64,000 nucleotides of DNA from Mesorhizobium loti (GTDB lineage: Bacteria > Pseudomonadota > Alphaproteobacteria > Rhizobiales > Rhizobiaceae): positions 62,001 through 126,000 of the forward strand of contig NZ_PJRO01000011.1 of NCBI RefSeq assembly GCF_002858745.1. Direction: 5' to 3'. The notes below the pieces were generated by a model. It did no database searches. It was not told where the DNA came from and saw nothing but the letters and a program-made list of their open reading frames with translations. A program made the position numbers and the translations under genes. How positions within the stretch are numbered: position 1 is the stretch's first letter; every line of letters starts with the position of its first letter. Below, piece by piece: positions 62,519 through 64,000 of this stretch.

Positions 62519-62542
62519 CCGAAAATCGGAATCGATTTTCGG
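62519..62542. repeat. C-type hairpin repeat after the DUF6481 gene
   Basis: CCGAAAATCG (62519-62528), GAAT loop, CGATTTTCGG (62533-62542). Same family as the palindrome at 61872, so the two copies flank the DUF6481 gene. Confidence 0.75.
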
Positions 62543-62578
62543 AAAGGCGCATGCGCATGCTCGAAGCAGAAAAAGAAT

Positions 62579-62611
62579 AGCCCGCTCCACGTGAGATGAA
62601 GCGGGCTTTTT
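62579..62611 (+). terminator. Intrinsic terminator after the DUF6481 gene
   Basis: AGCCCGCT (62579-62586) pairs with AGCGGGCT (62600-62607) around 13 nt, followed by TTTT. It is well placed for the plus-strand gene ending at 62501. Confidence 0.8.
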
Positions 62612-62632
62612 GCATGTGCCGCGATGCGGTTC

Positions 62633-62752
62633 GAGCATGATCCCGAACCGAAGGTCAGCGAAGCAAAAAGTTGCAGACTTTTCGGACAAGATCATGTGGC
62701 AAAACAAAGAGTTGGGCATTCCCGCGTTTCCGTGAAAAACGGAAACGCTCCA
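62633..62752. repeat. Mosaic repeat: B module joined to the A hairpin
   Basis: The B module (CCGAACCGAAGGTCAGCG ... TTGCAGACTTTTCGGACAAG) is followed by AAAACAAAGAGTTGGGC and the final A hairpin, CGCGTTTCCG / CGGAAACG. The B module is nearly the same as in the 30439 copy, but its partner differs. It lies 24 nt beyond the stop of the FAD oxidoreductase. Confidence 0.88.
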
Positions 62753-62775
62753 GTCGCCAGATTGGTCCGGTCTTG

Positions 62776-63924
62776 CTATCTGTCGAGCCGTTTCGGGCTG
62801 AGCATGGCATCGTCGAGCCCGAAATCGGCGATGCGTGACGGCAGCGGCAGGCCGCGCACGAGCGCCGCGCAGGCTTCCCCCATCGCAGCGGATGTCTGGA
62901 TGCCGTAGCCGCCTTGCGCGACAAGCCAGAACAGGCCTGGCACGGCCGTGTCGAAGCCACCGACCAGATCGCCATCGCCGACGAAGGAACGCAACCCGGC
63001 CCATACGCGGCTCGGGCGGCCGACGGAGAGCGTGGTCAATTCTTCGATGCGATGAATACCGAGCGCGATGTCTTCCATCTCGGGCTGAACGTCTTGTGGT
63101 GGCATCAGGTCGGCATTGGCCGGCGATCCGAGCAGCAAGCCGGCATCGGGCTTGATATAGCAGCTCTCGTCGGCGGTGATGAACATCGGCCAGCGGGTGA
63201 CGTCGTGACCGGTCGGCGGCGTGAAGACGAAAGCGGTGCGCCGGCGTGGCTCCAGTCCGATCTGCCTGGCACCGAACAGGGAGACGATCTCGTCGCCCCA
63301 GGCACCCGCCGCGTTGATCACGACCGGCGCGATGTATTCTTTGCCTGACGCCACAATGCGCCAGTCGGCGCCTGTCCGCTCGGCGGCGGTCACGTCCGCA
63401 TTGCCGATCACGGCGCCGCCGGCGCGTTTCAACCCGCGCAGATAGCCCTGGTGCAGGGCATGCACGTCGATATCCTCGGCATTGGGATTGTAGACGGCGC
63501 CAGCGACACTTTCCGGCCGCAATACCGGCACCCAGGCCTTGGCACCTTCGAAATCGAGCCGTTCACCGGGGAGACCGATCGAACGGACTGCATCCTGATG
63601 TTCTGCGAGCATGTGTTCCTGCTCGGTGGAAGCGACGACAAGCATGCCGCGAGGCGTCAGGATCGGATGCTCGGCAAAGCCCGCTGGCGGTGTTTCGAGG
63701 AAGGCGCGGCTCGCCGAGGTCAAGGCACGTACCTGGCGCGTGCCATAGGTTTCGCTGAACAGCGCGGCCGAACGGCCGGTCGAATGGTAGCCGGGCTGGC
63801 TTTCGCGTTCGAGCAGCACGGTTTTCAGATGCGGCGCCAGCCAGTAGCCGACGGAAGCGCCGGCAATGCCACCGCCGATGATCACGACGTCGGCCTTCAC
63901 GGGCCCGGGCTCTTGTGTCGTCAT
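62776..63924 (-). CDS. FAD-dependent amine/glycine oxidase-like (DAO family) oxidoreductase
   Basis: A 382-residue flavoprotein of the DAO family. The dinucleotide motif is VIIGGGIAGASVGYWLAPHL, followed by HSTGRSAALFSETYG, which usually positions FAD. The C-terminus carries GLFWLVAQGGYGIQTSAAMG, the conserved FAD-closing segment. Likely oxidises an amino acid or amine and passes electrons to oxygen or a quinone. I choose ATG 63924 (MTTQEPGPVK), as the longer frame adds 14 residues outside the family. Substrate unknown. Nothing upstream within the window identifies a partner. Confidence 0.88.
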   Translation of the reverse strand: MTTQEPGPVKADVVIIGGGIAGASVGYWLAPHLKTVLLERESQPGYHSTGRSAALFSETYGTRQVRALTSASRAFLETPPAGFAEHPILTPRGMLVVASTEQEHMLAEHQDAVRSIGLPGERLDFEGAKAWVPVLRPESVAGAVYNPNAEDIDVHALHQGYLRGLKRAGGAVIGNADVTAAERTGADWRIVASGKEYIAPVVINAAGAWGDEIVSLFGARQIGLEPRRRTAFVFTPPTGHDVTRWPMFITADESCYIKPDAGLLLGSPANADLMPPQDVQPEMEDIALGIHRIEELTTLSVGRPSRVWAGLRSFVGDGDLVGGFDTAVPGLFWLVAQGGYGIQTSAAMGEACAALVRGLPLPSRIADFGLDDAMLSPKRLDR

Positions 63925-64000
63925 GATGATCCTTCGGCGCCAGCGGTCAGCCCGTTGGACAGGCATTAGTTTCTTATGCGCTAAACATTTTCAAAATTTG
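63925..64000. other. Upstream region of the FAD oxidoreductase at the right edge
   Basis: The last 76 nt include an AT-rich TTTCAAAATTTG end that may belong to a promoter of the minus-strand oxidoreductase. Too short to call anything; no further gene start is visible. Confidence 0.3.

Overview
The window looks like chromosomal DNA of a high-GC alphaproteobacterium of the order Hyphomicrobiales, most likely Phyllobacteriaceae (Mesorhizobium or Aminobacter type). This is inferred from gene content and order: glnD-murJ ... trpS-uspA-nfuA, SRP RNA-dnaX-ybaB-recR, membrane cytochrome c-kdsB-pheA, ActSR, a five-gene yej transporter with two binding proteins, and RIME-like intergenic mosaic repeats of the rhizobial kind. 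No tRNA, rRNA, insertion sequence, phage gene or CRISPR array was seen. Roughly 90 percent is coding.

Region by region. 1-3.7 kb: a vitamin B12 uptake operon (ATPase, binding protein, permease running off the left edge) behind a cobalamin riboswitch with a terminator-type expression platform, then a COG0523 GTPase with a Zur-type palindrome that points to zinc. 3.8-12.8 kb: an accessory stretch of small regulator-plus-enzyme pairs. These are TetR with a quinone reductase around a 31-bp dyad, LysE, an SDR, LysR, Lrp, a quinone oxidoreductase whose end runs into the promoter of a DUF1348-TetR operon, Rrf2 with a CPYC flavoenzyme, MmcB and CueR. 13-24.1 kb: envelope and housekeeping genes (L,D-transpeptidase, nfuA, uspA, trpS, murJ, glnD). 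Between trpS and murJ lies a block with an acyltransferase, an ECF sigma factor, a DUF4142 protein and a cupredoxin; the sigma gene and the DUF4142 gene share a spaced promoter motif. 24.2-28.2 kb: a copper-type P1B ATPase behind a CueR-type promoter, a 27-codon ORF and NhaA.

28.4-33.1 kb: ActR/ActS redox two-component system and the helicase HrpB. 33.3-38.6 kb: a dppABCDF peptide transporter with a terminator-like hairpin between dppA and dppB. 39-42.8 kb: an acyl-CoA ligase with a roughly 180-residue Lys/Ala-rich N-terminal extension, a small lipoprotein, and a GhrA-type dehydrogenase. 42.8-50.5 kb: yejA2-yejA1-yejB-yejE-yejF, with one Sec-type and one Tat-type binding protein. 50.6-55.1 kb: cytochrome c, kdsB, pheA, a RidA-family protein, nudC and a HIT protein. 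55.2-60.7 kb: SRP RNA, dnaX, ybaB, a cell wall hydrolase whose leader can hide its ribosome binding site, recR and a lytic transglycosylase. 60.8-64 kb: a luciferase-like monooxygenase, a DUF6481 protein and a FAD oxidoreductase.

Links across the window: CueR (12.4 kb) is the obvious candidate regulator of the copper ATPase promoter (24.2 kb), with the cupredoxin between them. Two families of repeats sit between genes, often flush with stop codons or just upstream of start codons. I found no clearly new defence or mobile system. The most unusual items are the Lys/Ala-rich acyl-CoA ligase, the ECF/DUF4142/cupredoxin block with matched promoters, and several strong regulatory structures.
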